The notes below the pieces were generated by a model. That model searched no databases and had not been told where the DNA came from. It saw only the letters and a program-made list of their open reading frames with translations. Positions 32,687 through 44,500 of a stretch of 64,000 nucleotides of DNA are shown piece after piece. Position numbers and translations under genes: made by a program. Position 1 is the first letter of the stretch; each line of letters starts with the position of its first letter. This stretch comes from Telopea speciosissima (taxonomy: Eukaryota > Streptophyta > Magnoliopsida > Proteales > Proteaceae), in NCBI RefSeq assembly GCF_018873765.1, contig NC_057925.1, forward strand, positions 7,203,568 through 7,267,567. Reading direction: 5' to 3'.

Positions 32687-33528
32687 ATGGCTTCTGATTT
32701 GATTATTGAAGCTGGTGACCGAACTGAAGGAGAAGAAGAAGATGCTAGGTACCCTAAGATTGCGGATATCAGGGTTTCAGATAGAACTGAGATCAGCGCA
32801 TTGTCACGGCCTTAGACCTTACTAAGCAACCGCCGGCACTTAGCACTCACTCTAGCACTAAGTCGCCTTTCACCAACTCTAGCAAGGGACTTGGGAAGAG
32901 AACTTAGAGAACACTAGAGAGACTTTGAAAGAATGCACTTGAATTGCTTAAAAGCTTTGAGAACAAGACTTGGTAGCTTGCTTGCTTGATTGGGTGGTTG
33001 GTTGGTTGGTTGGTTAGTTGGTGCCTTGGCAAATGAGGCCACCTCTATTTATAGGCAACCAAGAACCCAAAGAATACCTAAGATATTTACAAGTGTCTTC
33101 CATCCAATGGTGGAGAACTTTTTAGCCTAAGAGACTAGAACCTTCCCACCTCCTTTGTGGAGGATTCTAGCTACTTGGAGAACTCTAGAAGTCTCCTCCT
33201 TCCTTAGCTATTTACAAGGTTTTTCTAGAAGCTTCTCTAGAAACTTCCTTGACCATCCTTGCTTCTAGAGGTTCTAGAATATATATAGACTCTCTTCTAG
33301 TATAGAGAGTTCTAGGCCATGGACTTGGTCTTAGCCCAAGTTCCAAGTCCATGGGCTTGCAAGTTAGGCCCGTGGGCCTTTGTTGGGGGGGCCGTGACAG
33401 CATGGTCAAGTTCCTTCCACGCAAGGTCCCACTCTACAACTCCAAGAAGCAAGCAAAGCTCTCCGAGAAGTCCCGTTGGATTCCGAGAGTCTGCCTTCGA
33501 GCCTAGCTATGGATCTTCTCCTAGTTGA
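32687..33528 (+). pseudogene. Small ORF (about 79 aa) inside the MULE-like element, split by a solo LTR
   Basis: ATG at 32687 opens a frame (MASDLIIEAGDRTEGEEEDA ...) to 32801, where a 598-bp LTR is inserted. After the LTR and its GCAT duplication the same frame resumes at 33403 (WSSSFHARSHSTTPRSKQSS ...) and ends TGA at 33526-33528. The ATG is preceded by TTTAAATTCAG, which looks like an acceptor. The N-terminal part is acidic and the C-terminal part is rich in Ser, Pro and Arg. I do not recognise the protein. It may be a captured host gene fragment. Confidence 0.45.
32802..33399 (-). mobile_element. Solo LTR inserted in the ORF, 4-bp TSD GCAT
   Basis: The block begins TGTCACGGCC and ends GGCCGTGACA, flanked by GCAT (32798-32801 and 33400-33403). 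On the minus strand a TATAAATAGAGG promoter-like box lies near 33050, followed by leader-like sequence, so the element reads minus. A (GGTT)n run sits at about 32996-33016. TG...CA ends and restoration of the reading frame on removal support a solo LTR. Confidence 0.7.
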
Positions 33529-33590
33529 TTCTCTAATGCTCAGAGATCTAATTATTCATATCGGTCTCCTTTTCATTGTTGGGTACAATC

Positions 33591-33859
33591 TAGGGCTGTA
33601 AACGGTTCAGATTCGGGTCGGACAGTGCTATATCCGCATCCGCATCCGATTAGCTATCAGACGGATTTGGATAGTGCTAAACGGATACAGACGCAGATTC
33701 AGATCGAATATTTTATCCGTTTACATGTAAATATAGCTTTCGAATAGCTATAGCCTATCTGTATCCGCATCGGTTTAGCTTTCGTACGGATTCTGATAGT
33801 GCTAAACGGATACGGACACGGATACGAAAACGGATTTTGGCTATTCATTTACTCCCCTA
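33591..33859 (+). mobile_element. hAT-like MITE, copy 2
   Basis: A 269-bp element, TAGGGCTGTAAACGG ... TTTACTCCCCTA, in the same family as 30724-30999. The duplication is GTACAATC (33583-33590) versus GTACAAAC (33860-33867), one mismatch. It lies inside the right arm of the MULE-like element. Removing it restores the arm's match to the left arm. Confidence 0.8.
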
Positions 33860-34439
33860 GTACAAACCCTAACTGATTTGGGGAAAATTTTTTCAATTTC
33901 AAACCCTAAACCATTTGGGGAAGATGAGGGCAATTTGGTAATTTTATTCTTTAATTTTGATGGTTTTAATCAGAGGGGTATTTTGGTCATTAGATACCCT
34001 GAAACTAACGTTTAACATCCCCAATTAACGGACTGGACCAAAATGCTACAATGTTTTGAAGTTAGAGATCATTTACAATTAGAAAAGTTGTAAGGAGGCA
34101 TTTGGACAAATGGGCATTTTGAGGGGAGCATTTGTTAAAAACCCTTACAACTTTGAAGTTTGAAAATTCATATTTCTAATATATAAGTCTGACTTCACGA
34201 ATTGAGTGTCATCTAAAATCTTATTCCGAGCACTATCCAATGTGATATTAAGAGACAGACTCCCCTGTTGAAGCTGTATAAACTATATCTTAATGAGGCC
34301 AGGAAGTATTTCTTGCAGAAGGCGGCCAAGAATCATTCCCCTGTAACCTGCTGACCCGTGAGGACACGTCGGGTCATCTCTCACCATTGGTGGACATCTC
34401 CCTGTAAGATGAAGTTGTCACAGGAAAGCTCCTATCCTA

Positions 34440-34590
34440 CAGTGGCGGGAGCTGGAGCGTCTAGGCTAGCTAAACGACAGGAAAAGTAGGGGTGAGGTGG
34501 TCATTTCACATGTGGGGCCCACCTAATGACCACCCCACCCTTGCTTTTCCAGTCGTTTAGCTGGGCTGGACGCTCCAGCTCCCGCCACTG
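34440..34590. repeat. Long fold-back (hairpin) element
   Basis: Arms of 66 bp (34440-34505 and 34525-34590) are near-perfect inverted copies: CAGTGGCGGGAGCTGGAGCG against CGCTCCAGCTCCCGCCACTG, with AGGTGGTCATT against AATGACCACC at the loop side. The loop is 19 nt. The transcript would be a long hairpin. It could be a MITE or a small-RNA source. Confidence 0.85.
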
Positions 34591-34730
34591 CAAGACAGGA
34601 GCAGAACCCCCTTCTGCTCGTCAATACCACTCAAAGACACAAAATATCGGATCATATCCAATTCTACAACCCATAACTCGGCTGCAAAAAAGTCTGTATG
34701 TTAAACTAGCTTCGATGTTAAAAAATTAAA

Positions 34731-36522
34731 GGATAAATTAGATGTCACCTCTTGGTTTACAAACAAAACTCAAATCATCCCCTAGTTTTTTTAAATACTC
34801 AAATCATCCTCTGTATTAGACCCCAATATGACAAATTAGTTCCTACCATTAGTTTTATGTTGTTAAGTGATGATGTCAGCCAGTTAAATAAATTTAATTC
34901 CCTAAACTACCCTTGACCATTGTTGATTTATGATTTAACCCTATAACTAAAAACCCCAAATTCATCCTCTTCCTCACACCTGCAACTTTATCTCAAACAG
35001 AAGTTTAGCAGAGAGAAGAAAAAGGAGAAGAGCTTTAACTTTTGAGATCTGAAAAGGCTTTATGTTTCAGTTGTTTTGTTCGTTCAAGTCTGCTCTTTTG
35101 TCTGATTTCATTAGATTTCTTCCAGGTCTGTTTCTCTCTTCTAATCTTATGTTATGTTTTTTCTTTCTGTTCTTGATCTTCTTTCCTGAATTCCTGTTCT
35201 TAATTTTTGAAGTTTCTTACCGTTACTAGTTCTTATTGTTTGGCGACACCCTTGGGTCTCTGAGAAGAAGCCCTGCGGATCCAACAGTTCAGCCCCTTTA
35301 AGCCTGAGATTTTGGGGTGTGAAACCCTCCACCTTATGCGACCCTAGCCCTTGTTTCTCATGCTCTAAATCCAACCCTGCTGCAATATATCTCACTGAAC
35401 CCAAATCCTGAACCTGTGAAATTACCCTTAAATTTCCAAGAGAATTGAAGCCCTGGGTGGAGGGTAGGGGTGTCAATTCCAAGCCCGGCCCGCCAGGCCT
35501 GATCGAGCACGCCCGGTTAAAGCCCGGCCCGACCCGATTACTAAATATGTCGGGCTTAAGCCCGACACGTTTAGTAATCGGGCGATCTCGGTGTGGGTTT
35601 CTAGCCCGTTGGGCGCCCGACTGAACCAACCGATTCCAGGCCCAACCTAGACCGCCCGGTTATAGTCCGACCCAATCGACCCTTTAACTTATAAACTTCC
35701 CCTTCCCTTCCCTCCAAATTTCCTTTTTTATAATTTGTTTCTTTATTAGTCTTTGACATTTATTGGTTAGATACACTTAACGTAGGTGAGATGAGGTTTA
35801 GTTTTAATTTTTAGATCTTACTTTGTTAGATGTCAATTAGTAAGCCCACACCGTTTAGAGTTAAACGACTAATTAGCTTGTTTTAGACCCGGTTTATGCC
35901 CATTTAACCCGAATAAGACTGCCTCGATTAAAGACCGAACACCGATCGACCGAAATGAAACCGTACCATGCCCGCCCAAGGCAAGCCCGAATGCCTAAAT
36001 GGTCGGACACGGTGCAGCTTGTAAAATTGATGAAGCCCGGCTAGGCCCGACCGTGATCGACCGACCCTGACCGGTTGACACCCCTAGTGGAGGGCCATAG
36101 AAATCACATGCGAGCAAGCTCCTTCCGCCTTTGCTATTTCATCATGGGAAAGAAGTAAATCTTCTTGGGACAATTACACTTGAGCCTGATTATTTTATAT
36201 TACAAAAAGGCCCTAATTCTTAAACTCTGAATGGAGATACGAATGGACCACAGGGCTAGGGCGAAGCAAAGGAGGCAGCGGTGGTGATGATGCCAGCGCA
36301 GTTGGAGGAAAGGGATGGGGTATTTAAAGTTGAAGATGAAGGAAGTGTAGTATTGTAAATTTAATTCTAATATTTTAGTACGAGGGTAAAATAGTTCTTT
36401 CAGACCAATAACTAACAGTAAACTAACATCGTTACTATAGAGGGGGATGGATGAGTATTTTCAAAAATCAAGGGGTGATTTGAGATTCATTTGAAAACCA
36501 ATGGGTGACGTGTAATTTACCC
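34731..36522. mobile_element. Second MULE-like element with long terminal inverted repeats
   Basis: The left end GGATAAATTAGATGTCACC (34731) and the right end GGTGACGTGTAATTTACCC (to 36522) are inverted copies. The inverted similarity continues inward for at least 90 bp (CTCAAATCATCCC ... GGGGTGATTTGAG). The interior holds an open minus-strand stretch (about 35150-35460) of unknown origin and a nested hAT-like element. Flanks are A-rich, so the target duplication cannot be judged. Confidence 0.5.
35465..36086. mobile_element. hAT-like non-autonomous element (622 bp)
   Basis: Terminal inverted repeat TAGGGGTGTCAA ... TTGACACCCCTA, with perfect 8-bp duplications GTGGAGGG at 35457-35464 and 36087-36094. 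The interior is full of GCCCGGCCCGA-like words and has no transposase. The 8-bp duplication and the TAGGGGTGTC ends fit the hAT superfamily. Confidence 0.85.
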
Positions 36523-37637
36523 AAAAAATAGAGAGATGGCTTTATTGCATTATTCGTTGTTTCTCTCACTAGTCCTTCTAGTCAGTAAGAAAGATCCTAA
36601 CCCATTGTGCCATATGGAGGGGTGATATAACAATTCAAATTTGTGGATATAAAGTAATTATTTGAATTAGTCATCTGTCAAATTTTATATTTAAATTTAG
36701 AGAATAAGAACAATTCAGATCCTCTACGGCACGTTGCTCGTAGTGGCCATAGCGGCCCAGACACACTGTCGCATGCAATGTCTGCCTTACCCCTACTCGG
36801 GCAAGGTGCTCGGGTAAGGATAAGACGGACATTGTGCAAGGTGGTGTGTCTGGGCTGCTACAGGCAGCGCGCCATAAACGATCATAATCCGAATAAGAAC
36901 ACTAACCGGTTGCATGTTAGCGTGGTTTCTACGTCTAGACACAAACCAATGCCTTTATGTGCGAAAAAGACTGTTGAGCCCCCAATGAAATGAAAATTGC
37001 ATCCAAATCAATGTCTATGTGCACATTTTCATTGGTTACCATGATGGTAAAGAGGCTACACGATCGATTAGCATTCTCTTGCCCTTAAATTTAATACTTT
37101 ATCTCTCTCATCTTTGTATTTCAGCCATTTATTTATTTTTACTAAGGTTTCAAAGCTTGATCCTTTCAAGTGATTGACTTCGTTTGTGCTAGACGACTTG
37201 GCATGGGAGTAGGGTCTATATATGTTCATAAAATTTGAGTCACCCAAGCTGCCACATGGCAGATATTTGTTTTACGTCACTTTTTTCTATCTATGGAAGA
37301 ACAAAGAGCTCTTCTTGGCTTTGAGCCATGGATTTGAACTCGAATTGGAATCAATCAATTCAACTCAGAATCATTGGGTTTGATTTCAATTAACCTCAGA
37401 CTCTAGGGGTACTAACTTTGATCAAATCTCGGTGAATCCGACTCCTCTCCAGGGAGCCTAGTGCCCAGGGAGTATCTATGGGTGCTGGGTGCATCCAAGG
37501 GCTGGGCTGTGCCACAGAAATCTCAACACACACCTAGTCAGCCATCGGCATGTGTGCAGCACAATTCAATGGCTGGATGCCCCCTAGGCAATCCCTAGGC
37601 GCTGGGCTCTCTAAAGTGGAGCTCAAGAGCTCAACCT
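36523..37637. other. No gene seen; fold-back element at 36752-36858
   Basis: GCGGCCCAGACACAC (36752) pairs with GTGTGTCTGGGCTGC (36844), and GTCTGCCTTACCC with GGGTAAGGATAAGAC. A similar unit sits at 58819-58931. The rest is without coding or RNA signal. Confidence 0.5.
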
Positions 37638-37645
37638 CTTCTAGC

Positions 37646-37921
37646 TAAGGATGTAAATGAATAGTCGAAATCCGTTTTCATATCTGTGTCCGTATCCGTT
37701 TAGCACTATACAAATCCGTCCAAAAGCTAAACGGATATGGATACGGATAGGCTATAGCTATCCGAAAAGCTTTATTTACATGTAAACGGATAAAATATCC
37801 GATCCGTATCCGTGTCTGTATCCGTTTAGCTCTATCCGAATCCGTCCGAAAGCTAATCGGATGTGGACGTGGATGCGGATATAACACTATCCGAGCTGAA
37901 TCCGATCTGTTTACATCCCTA
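37646..37921 (-). mobile_element. hAT-like MITE, copy 3
   Basis: A 276-bp element in inverse orientation to copies 1 and 2, ends TAAGGATGTAAATG ... TTTACATCCCTA. The duplication is CTTCTAGC (37638-37645) versus CTGCTAGC (37922-37929), one mismatch. It has the same length and interior words as copy 1 (TATCCGTTTAGC, CCGTCCGAAAGC). Confidence 0.8.
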
Positions 37922-37929
37922 CTGCTAGC

Positions 37930-38544
37930 CTATTCTAGGATGTTTCAGATTGGAATCGGCAGAGACAACCTACCGATTCTGATTCCGATTCTGAGTGTTG
38001 GTGTTTTGTCTAACCGATTCCCACTTTTTAAACCTTCATTTGAGTTGACTGAGACTTGTCAGTGATACATTGCATAACAACTCAGTAGCTCGCTGCAAGA
38101 CCCATCCACCAAACCTCCCCTTAGTAAAGCGAAGTTAATGCCATCGCTTCTGAATGGAATAAATTCGCCGGAAATAGTGGGTACAGACACAGCTCTCTTT
38201 CTCTCTCCCTCTCCACTGGGAGTGTCTCTGTATGCGCGTATGCTCATCGCTCGGTCACTCGTCTGCTTCTCCTCCATTAAAACCAAGGACCTTCGTCGAC
38301 GATGATGGAGTGGTAAATAAGCATGGCCGTGGGGCCTTCTAACTCTTTTAACGGTACTTGAAAGCTCTCTTTCTCTCTCTCGCTCGCTCTTCTCTATTGG
38401 GCTGTGATTATTTAATTTCAGTTAAAATTTTATTTGATCTCCCTAATATATGGACATTTATATGTAGGAGAAGGAGGAGGTAGAGGGCTATGAGGTTAAT
38501 TCTGGGCAGTTTCTTCTTCAGGAGTTAGCAACGTGGCTGCTGTA
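37930..38544 (+). promoter_or_regulatory. Upstream region of the lectin receptor-like kinase gene
   Basis: This 5' flank has TC-rich tracts at about 38190-38215 and 38365-38392, which are common near plant transcription starts and in 5' UTRs. No TATA box could be placed with confidence. Confidence 0.3.
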
Positions 38545-41500
38545 ATGAAAACCTCGACAACTTACCACCTCCTGGCTTTCACCTTCTGCTGTCTCACAGT
38601 TTTGGTTAGGGCACAAAACGGTGGGTTCTTCTGCTCTTCCCAATTTATCTTCTCCATTTCTTAATACATGCTCATCCATCCATCCACCCAATCCTGTGCT
38701 CCAATAAAAATAGAGAGAGGAAAAAACAAGCTTAGTTCTCTTGGATGTTTTAGTGATGCTACCCTTAATCGCCAATGAGTGTGACTGTATCTTCTTGAAG
38801 TTGGATTTTGTATCCAACTTGTCTGAGAGATGATAAAAGCCCTAAAAGATTTATTTTTTGTGATTAAACCATTTGCATTCTTCAGTCCCTCCCGATTTTG
38901 TTGTTCTTTTACTTTTTCGAATCTAATTCTTTTTGGTGAAGGAAAAACAAGTTCTGTTATCTTGGACTTTTTAGTGATGTTACTCTCAATCGCCAATATG
39001 TGTGACTGTGTCTCCTTGAAGTTGGATGATAAAGGCCCTAAATTTTTTATTCTTGTGATTAAATCATTTGCATTCTTCAGTCCCTCCTGATTTTTTTGTT
39101 CTTTCCTTTTATCGTTTTGCACATTTAGACATTTTTGTAATGTACCTAATTTTTCATGTTGGTCATATACTTGGTAAATGGTTCATTTTAGATAATATTT
39201 CTTCTTCTAGTGCTGTATCTCCTCTTTCTTGCCCTTTCCCTGTTATATAATTAAAATTTTGCCATATCGTCACCTTCTTCTAGATTGTGGGTAAAGGCTA
39301 AAGTGAAGTAAATTAGCAGCTGAAAAAGCTTCATCTAAGCATTGTTGGAAAACAAGGTTTTCTGACTTGACTCGTGCTCCTCAAAACCTGGTGACTTGGA
39401 CGAGTCAAACGACTCTCAAACCTGTTCAGGGTGAGTCAGGTTTTCCTAATTTGTTAAGACCTGGCCTTCTTCTCCTTCTCTGATATAGCTTCCCACTGTC
39501 AGTCGATTCAGTCCCGACAACAATTGCTTTTCTTCTAGAAATTGTAGAAGTATCCACTTATCTGTGAAGATCAGAGCGAGAATGAAACTACAAAGAGCTT
39601 CAGTTCTGAATTCAGGATACCAATGAATCTGAGAGAAAACCTACAAATGAGTAAATTGAAAAATTCAAGTTTCATTTCTTAAATTTGAGAGTAATCTGTC
39701 ACAAAATGGAGTTTCAGGCTAGATTGTGGAGGCTTTGAATGAAAACAATCAAAAAACAAGAATAGAGTTGGAAATCGTAAAGGAATTCTTTGATATGTGA
39801 AGACAAGAATAAACTATGAAAAGCTCCATTTTTGAATTCATGGAAGCTAACTATCTCTATCTAACAGATAATTCAGGAAACGAAGAAGATCTGAAGTTTT
39901 TATTTTTATTTTTATTTTTTTAACAGGAGCTTATATATTATATTACCAGGATAGGCCCCAAGGTGGTTTGAACTCATGACCTCTTATTTGAGGAGAGATC
40001 TGAAGTTCTTGAAGCATGTATCAGTTGTCATTTCTTTCTAAGGATTTGAAGGGATTGGAGAACTCGAATTTCACCTTTATTTCTTCAATCATCTGCTGAA
40101 TATGAACTTCTAACAAACAATGAAACAATCCATGATCAACAGTCGAAAATGGGTTTTCTCCTCATTCTCCTCCGCTTCTCAGTTCCCTCTGCAAATAACT
40201 ATGATTCTGTCCAAACCCATAAAAGTATTGAAGGAGAAAAACCCAATTCAAGAGCTATCATGGATATGAAAGGTGGCCAGTTTCCATAATCTGGGTGGTT
40301 CAGCTCTCTGATCTCCATTTCAGTGTGCTAGTATGTAGTTATTTACTTATGAAGTGTATTAATTATTTCAATAAATTTACCAACAAAAGGAGAGTAGTTT
40401 TCCCATACTAAAAATTTTGGCATACAATACAAAATTTTGTTAAAGACTATGTGGTGCGATCACTAGGTCTGGAAACCCTATTTGAAGTCACTATGGGCCC
40501 ACACGAACAGTGGAGTAATCAAATCAAAAGTTTGGTGGCAGAACTGTAAATGTCCAGATTTTGAGAGGTTTACTAAGGTAGAGGCTAAAGAAAGGACAAG
40601 ATGGAGTAGTTATGTCATTTGGGGCAGGGGGGCGTTGGGGGGAGGAAGACAGGAGGTTGTCTGCAACCTCTGGTCGATAACATAGTCAATGGTAACCCAA
40701 CTCGATTCAGGTGGAAGAACTCACCTGAATGGAACCCTAAAGCTCTAAAATTTTAGGCTAAGGTTGGCAACGAGAGCAACCAGTATCGGGTCCAAAGATC
40801 AAATGGAAGAATCAGGAGATTTTCTGCAACTAGATCCTGGCGGTAGGGAAGAGGGCAGATTTGAAATCTGGATGAAACTCCCAACTATGATCAGCCAGAT
40901 TTAGATCCCCAAAATACACGATGGATTGTTTTTAATACCAGAATCACCTCCTAAAATCTTGAACTGATCCAATGAGAATCAAAGGAAGTCCTCCTCAATA
41001 TTTGAGGCTGCAAGTACCGTTAGAAACAGGGTGGGGAAAAGAAAACAGAAAAGTAAGAAGGAGAAGAATAACAGAAGAGAAGGGGAACCAGATCGCAGGG
41101 AAGAGGGAGAGAGGAGGGAGAGAGCACGCAATCACAAGCTGCGCAGGTACACCCAAATCAATTTTCTATTCCATATTCAACTTACTTCTCCAACGTATAA
41201 CAAGCATATTTAAAAGAAAAGAAATTACATCTAATAAGGAAACTACTCAAATATGGAAACTGGAAAGCACAATCTAATCTCCTACATGACCTACCCAAAT
41301 AAAAAGATTACATGATAATCCCAATAAAAATAAATAAAATCCTAAAATATCCTAGTACCAAAGACCCAAATTTGGACCTGGTTTTTGGTCTGGGTTCTGG
41401 GGCTCTAGCCGGTTCAACTACAAATCCTCTTCACTATGCATTGTCATATAAGTACTATCCAAAACCAATGGGATTAATAAATAAGATATTACCTTAATTT

Positions 41501-44500
41501 ATGCATGTACAAGATACACTCCGTAAAAATGAGAATTTCTTTTACATGGATCCAGGGATCTTAGATGGTATGCCTATATTATTTTTTTCCTAACCAACAT
41601 AGCCATTGTTCTAACATGTTGCAGTACCTTGAAAACAGCACTATGCCCTTCTGGTTGGAAGATTGGACCAAGTAAGAATAAGTGTTTTGAATTTGTAGCA
41701 AGCTCCCGATCTTGGGACAAATCAGAGTCTCAATGTGGGTATAACCATGGGCACTTGGCAGCATTGACATCGACCGAAGAACTATACTTCGCAAGAAAGC
41801 TATGCCCTGAAACTGTCAATGGCTGCTGGGTTGGAGGAAGAGGCTTCAGTTCTACATCTGGTTTTGGTTGGAAGTGGTCGGACAATATGTCACTTTGGAA
41901 TGCGTCAATCTTCCCTGAGGCACCATTTCGTTCCAATTGCTTGAATTCATCATGTCAGAACATTACCCCAATTGATTCCTGTACTTTGGTGACCAATGGC
42001 CACGTGCCCCTTGTGATCGAGAAATGCAACATATCTCATGATTTCATATGCATGCTTGATGTAGGTGAGCCAATACATATCCTTACTATCTTCTCCATCC
42101 TGTTTCCACTTCCTGTCCTTTCCCCTTCCCTTTTTTTTTTTAATTTATTGAAATGAGTGTAGTGTTTATACATTTTATTTTTTTGGCTCTCCATATTGTT
42201 ATCTGTCTGATTGTTACTTAATGCACTTTTCTCATCCCTAACTAAAGCTTCTATGTTTCACCAGACACAAAATGTCACCACAAGCTCTGCCATGTGGAAT
42301 ATTTTATCATCCTTGCAACTGTTAGTGGGTTGATACTCTGCACGACATTGGTTGTCGTGATTTGGCTCCTCGCATGTAGGCGGAGCAAGAGACGTAGAAG
42401 GTCACGCAAAGGATCTAATCCTTCAACATCTGCATTAGTTCCACCATCATGGAGAGTCTTCACAATTGAGGAACTAAGGTCACTTACAAAGAATTTTAGT
42501 GAAGGAAATCGTCTTCTTGGGGATGCCAAGACAGGTGGCACATATAGTGGGCTTCTAACTGATGGTTCAAGAGTAGCAGTCAAGAGATTGAAGAGGTCTA
42601 GTTTTCAGAGAAAGAAGGAATTTTATTCTGAGATTGGAAGAGTTGCAAGGCTTCGTCATCCTAATCTTGTCGCAGTGAAAGGATGCTGCTATAATCATGG
42701 TGACCGCTATATTGTTTATGAGTTTGTTGTGAATGGACCCCTGGATAGATGGTTACACCACATACCGAGAGGAGGGAGGAGCTTGGATTGGTCTATGAGG
42801 ATGAAAATTGCTACAACACTTGCACAAGGAATTGCGTAAGTCTACTTTACACCTATATTTGGTAAAAATGAAGTGTGCATCCAAACTGCTGCTGTTCGTT
42901 TAATTTGCTATCTACATATTTGTAGTTTTACTATGAGTTATGAATTTTTATATGCATAGCTTGCAAGGATCATTCATTATCTCCATTCTGTTCCAGTTAA
43001 CCATCAGGAAGTACATCTATATATCCAATACTGAATGTCAACAAGGTAAGTGGTATTATTCCCTTGGTGTGTACTAAAACAACCAGCAATGGTTAGGAAC
43101 CCTCAATGCAGTATGCAATGGGATAAGGCCCAAGTTCATAGATTCCCTAGTAATCCTCGACATAGCCAGCTCACCAGCGCATGAATTGGATGAATACATC
43201 CTCCTTACAAAAAATAACACTCTTTATTACATAAGGTCTAGTTTCCGCATGAGATGCGTATATCTCCATAAACCTCCTGGCCTTGCTTAATACGTGAACT
43301 GTCTCCGTGTAATCTCTAAACTCACCTCTCACCATGCCGGGACCTGGATTTCCAATGTTGCTGCCATCAGCATTGAGATTTAGCATAACCTCCTGGCATT
43401 GCTTTGAGTCTAGTAGCCAATGAATCATAGATTTAGAATCACCTCCTATGATCAATTATACCTACCCCTGTTGAAGGGAAATATCAATACCCATGGTGGC
43501 TGCTTTCCACTCTTCTGTGGTTGATTCACAAATACTGACAGGAGCAGAAAACACTAGCAGAACTGTTCCATTGTAATCTAAACACACCTCTCACCCTGCT
43601 GGGACCTGGATTGCCAATGTTGCTGCCATCGATACTGAGCTTTAACATATTTTTCCAGGGAGGGTGAGGGTGGGGGTGGGGATTCCCAGTTTCACAAGAG
43701 GTCATCAATTGATGCCCCGAAAACCTTTAGAGTAACAGCCCACTTAGCTGTTCTCACTGTGATGAGCGCAACAACCTGCTGGACTGATCTCTGCCGTGGT
43801 CTTAAAGCCCTTTTATTTCTCTCTTCCCAAATGGTTCAAATGGAGGCTAGGAACACAAAGCGCCACTAGATTTTCTCTAATTTGCCACACTGAGCTGATT
43901 ATCAAAAACTCCATTACATCTTAACCCCCCTCCCCCCTTTTTTTTTTTTCGGTGGGGGGGGGTGTTTCCAGTTTTTTTACCAAAGAGAGACAAAGCAAGC
44001 CCAAATAGCTCTAGCAAAACTACATTGGACAGTGAGATGACTCACTATTCCCCATCAACATGCCAGTTCGTGCTTATTATTCACTCTGGCACTTCTCCCT
44101 TTTATGGCGTATCAAACACACATATAGCTTCTAATGTGGGAGGCAACCTGCATCAGATTTTTTTAAACTGAAAAGTGAAAACTCAGAAGGAGTTGAAGAA
44201 GAAAAACTGAGGAGCTGAAATTGCTTTACTGTTGTAAAATTCGTATACAGTGCTACACTGCTACTGGCCCTGTTTTGGGTCCTCTTGTAGACCTGAAATA
44301 TGTAAATTCCTATTCTAACTACATCTGTAACCTAATACACCAAAATGAACTCTGAAAACATTCGAAGAAACAGATCAAATAATCTTGAATAAACAAGGAT
44401 AAGAACAGAAATGAAACAATACAGTATTCTTGTTTCCAGAAATGATGGAACTCCTAGTCCTGCTAGGAGTTGCTGTAAACTCTTCAAACTTGATTCCTAT

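Larger units (their letters stand above)
32127..34144. mobile_element. MULE-like element with ~200-bp terminal inverted repeats carrying an ORF
   Basis: The left arm (32127 to about 32350; GGGTTTTTAACAAATGCC at the outer edge, GGTTAGGGTTTGAACCC at the inner edge) is an inverted, imperfect copy of the right arm (about 33560-34144, ending GCATTTGTTAAAAACCC), once the MITE inside that arm is removed. Flanks TTAAAACTG (32118) and TTACAACTT (34145) agree at 7 of 9 positions, suggesting a worn 9-bp duplication as in Mutator-like elements. Between the arms is a small ORF split by a solo LTR. No transposase was seen. This is a Pack-MULE-like structure, by inference. Confidence 0.6.

Noticed and set aside
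35147-35629. Minus-strand ORF of 160 codons
   Set aside because: It runs across the border of the hAT-like element at 35465, so its N-terminal part is transposon sequence. The remainder may be captured DNA, but it is not a gene as it stands.
38518-39122. Overlapping minus-strand ORFs
   Set aside because: They lie in an intron and come from the local tandem repeat. No splice or domain support.
42960-43020. A short IHYLHSVP-like reading in intron 3 of the lectin kinase gene
   Set aside because: It resembles a kinase HYLHS motif, but there is no flanking similarity or splice site, and the true exon 4 fits the frame perfectly.
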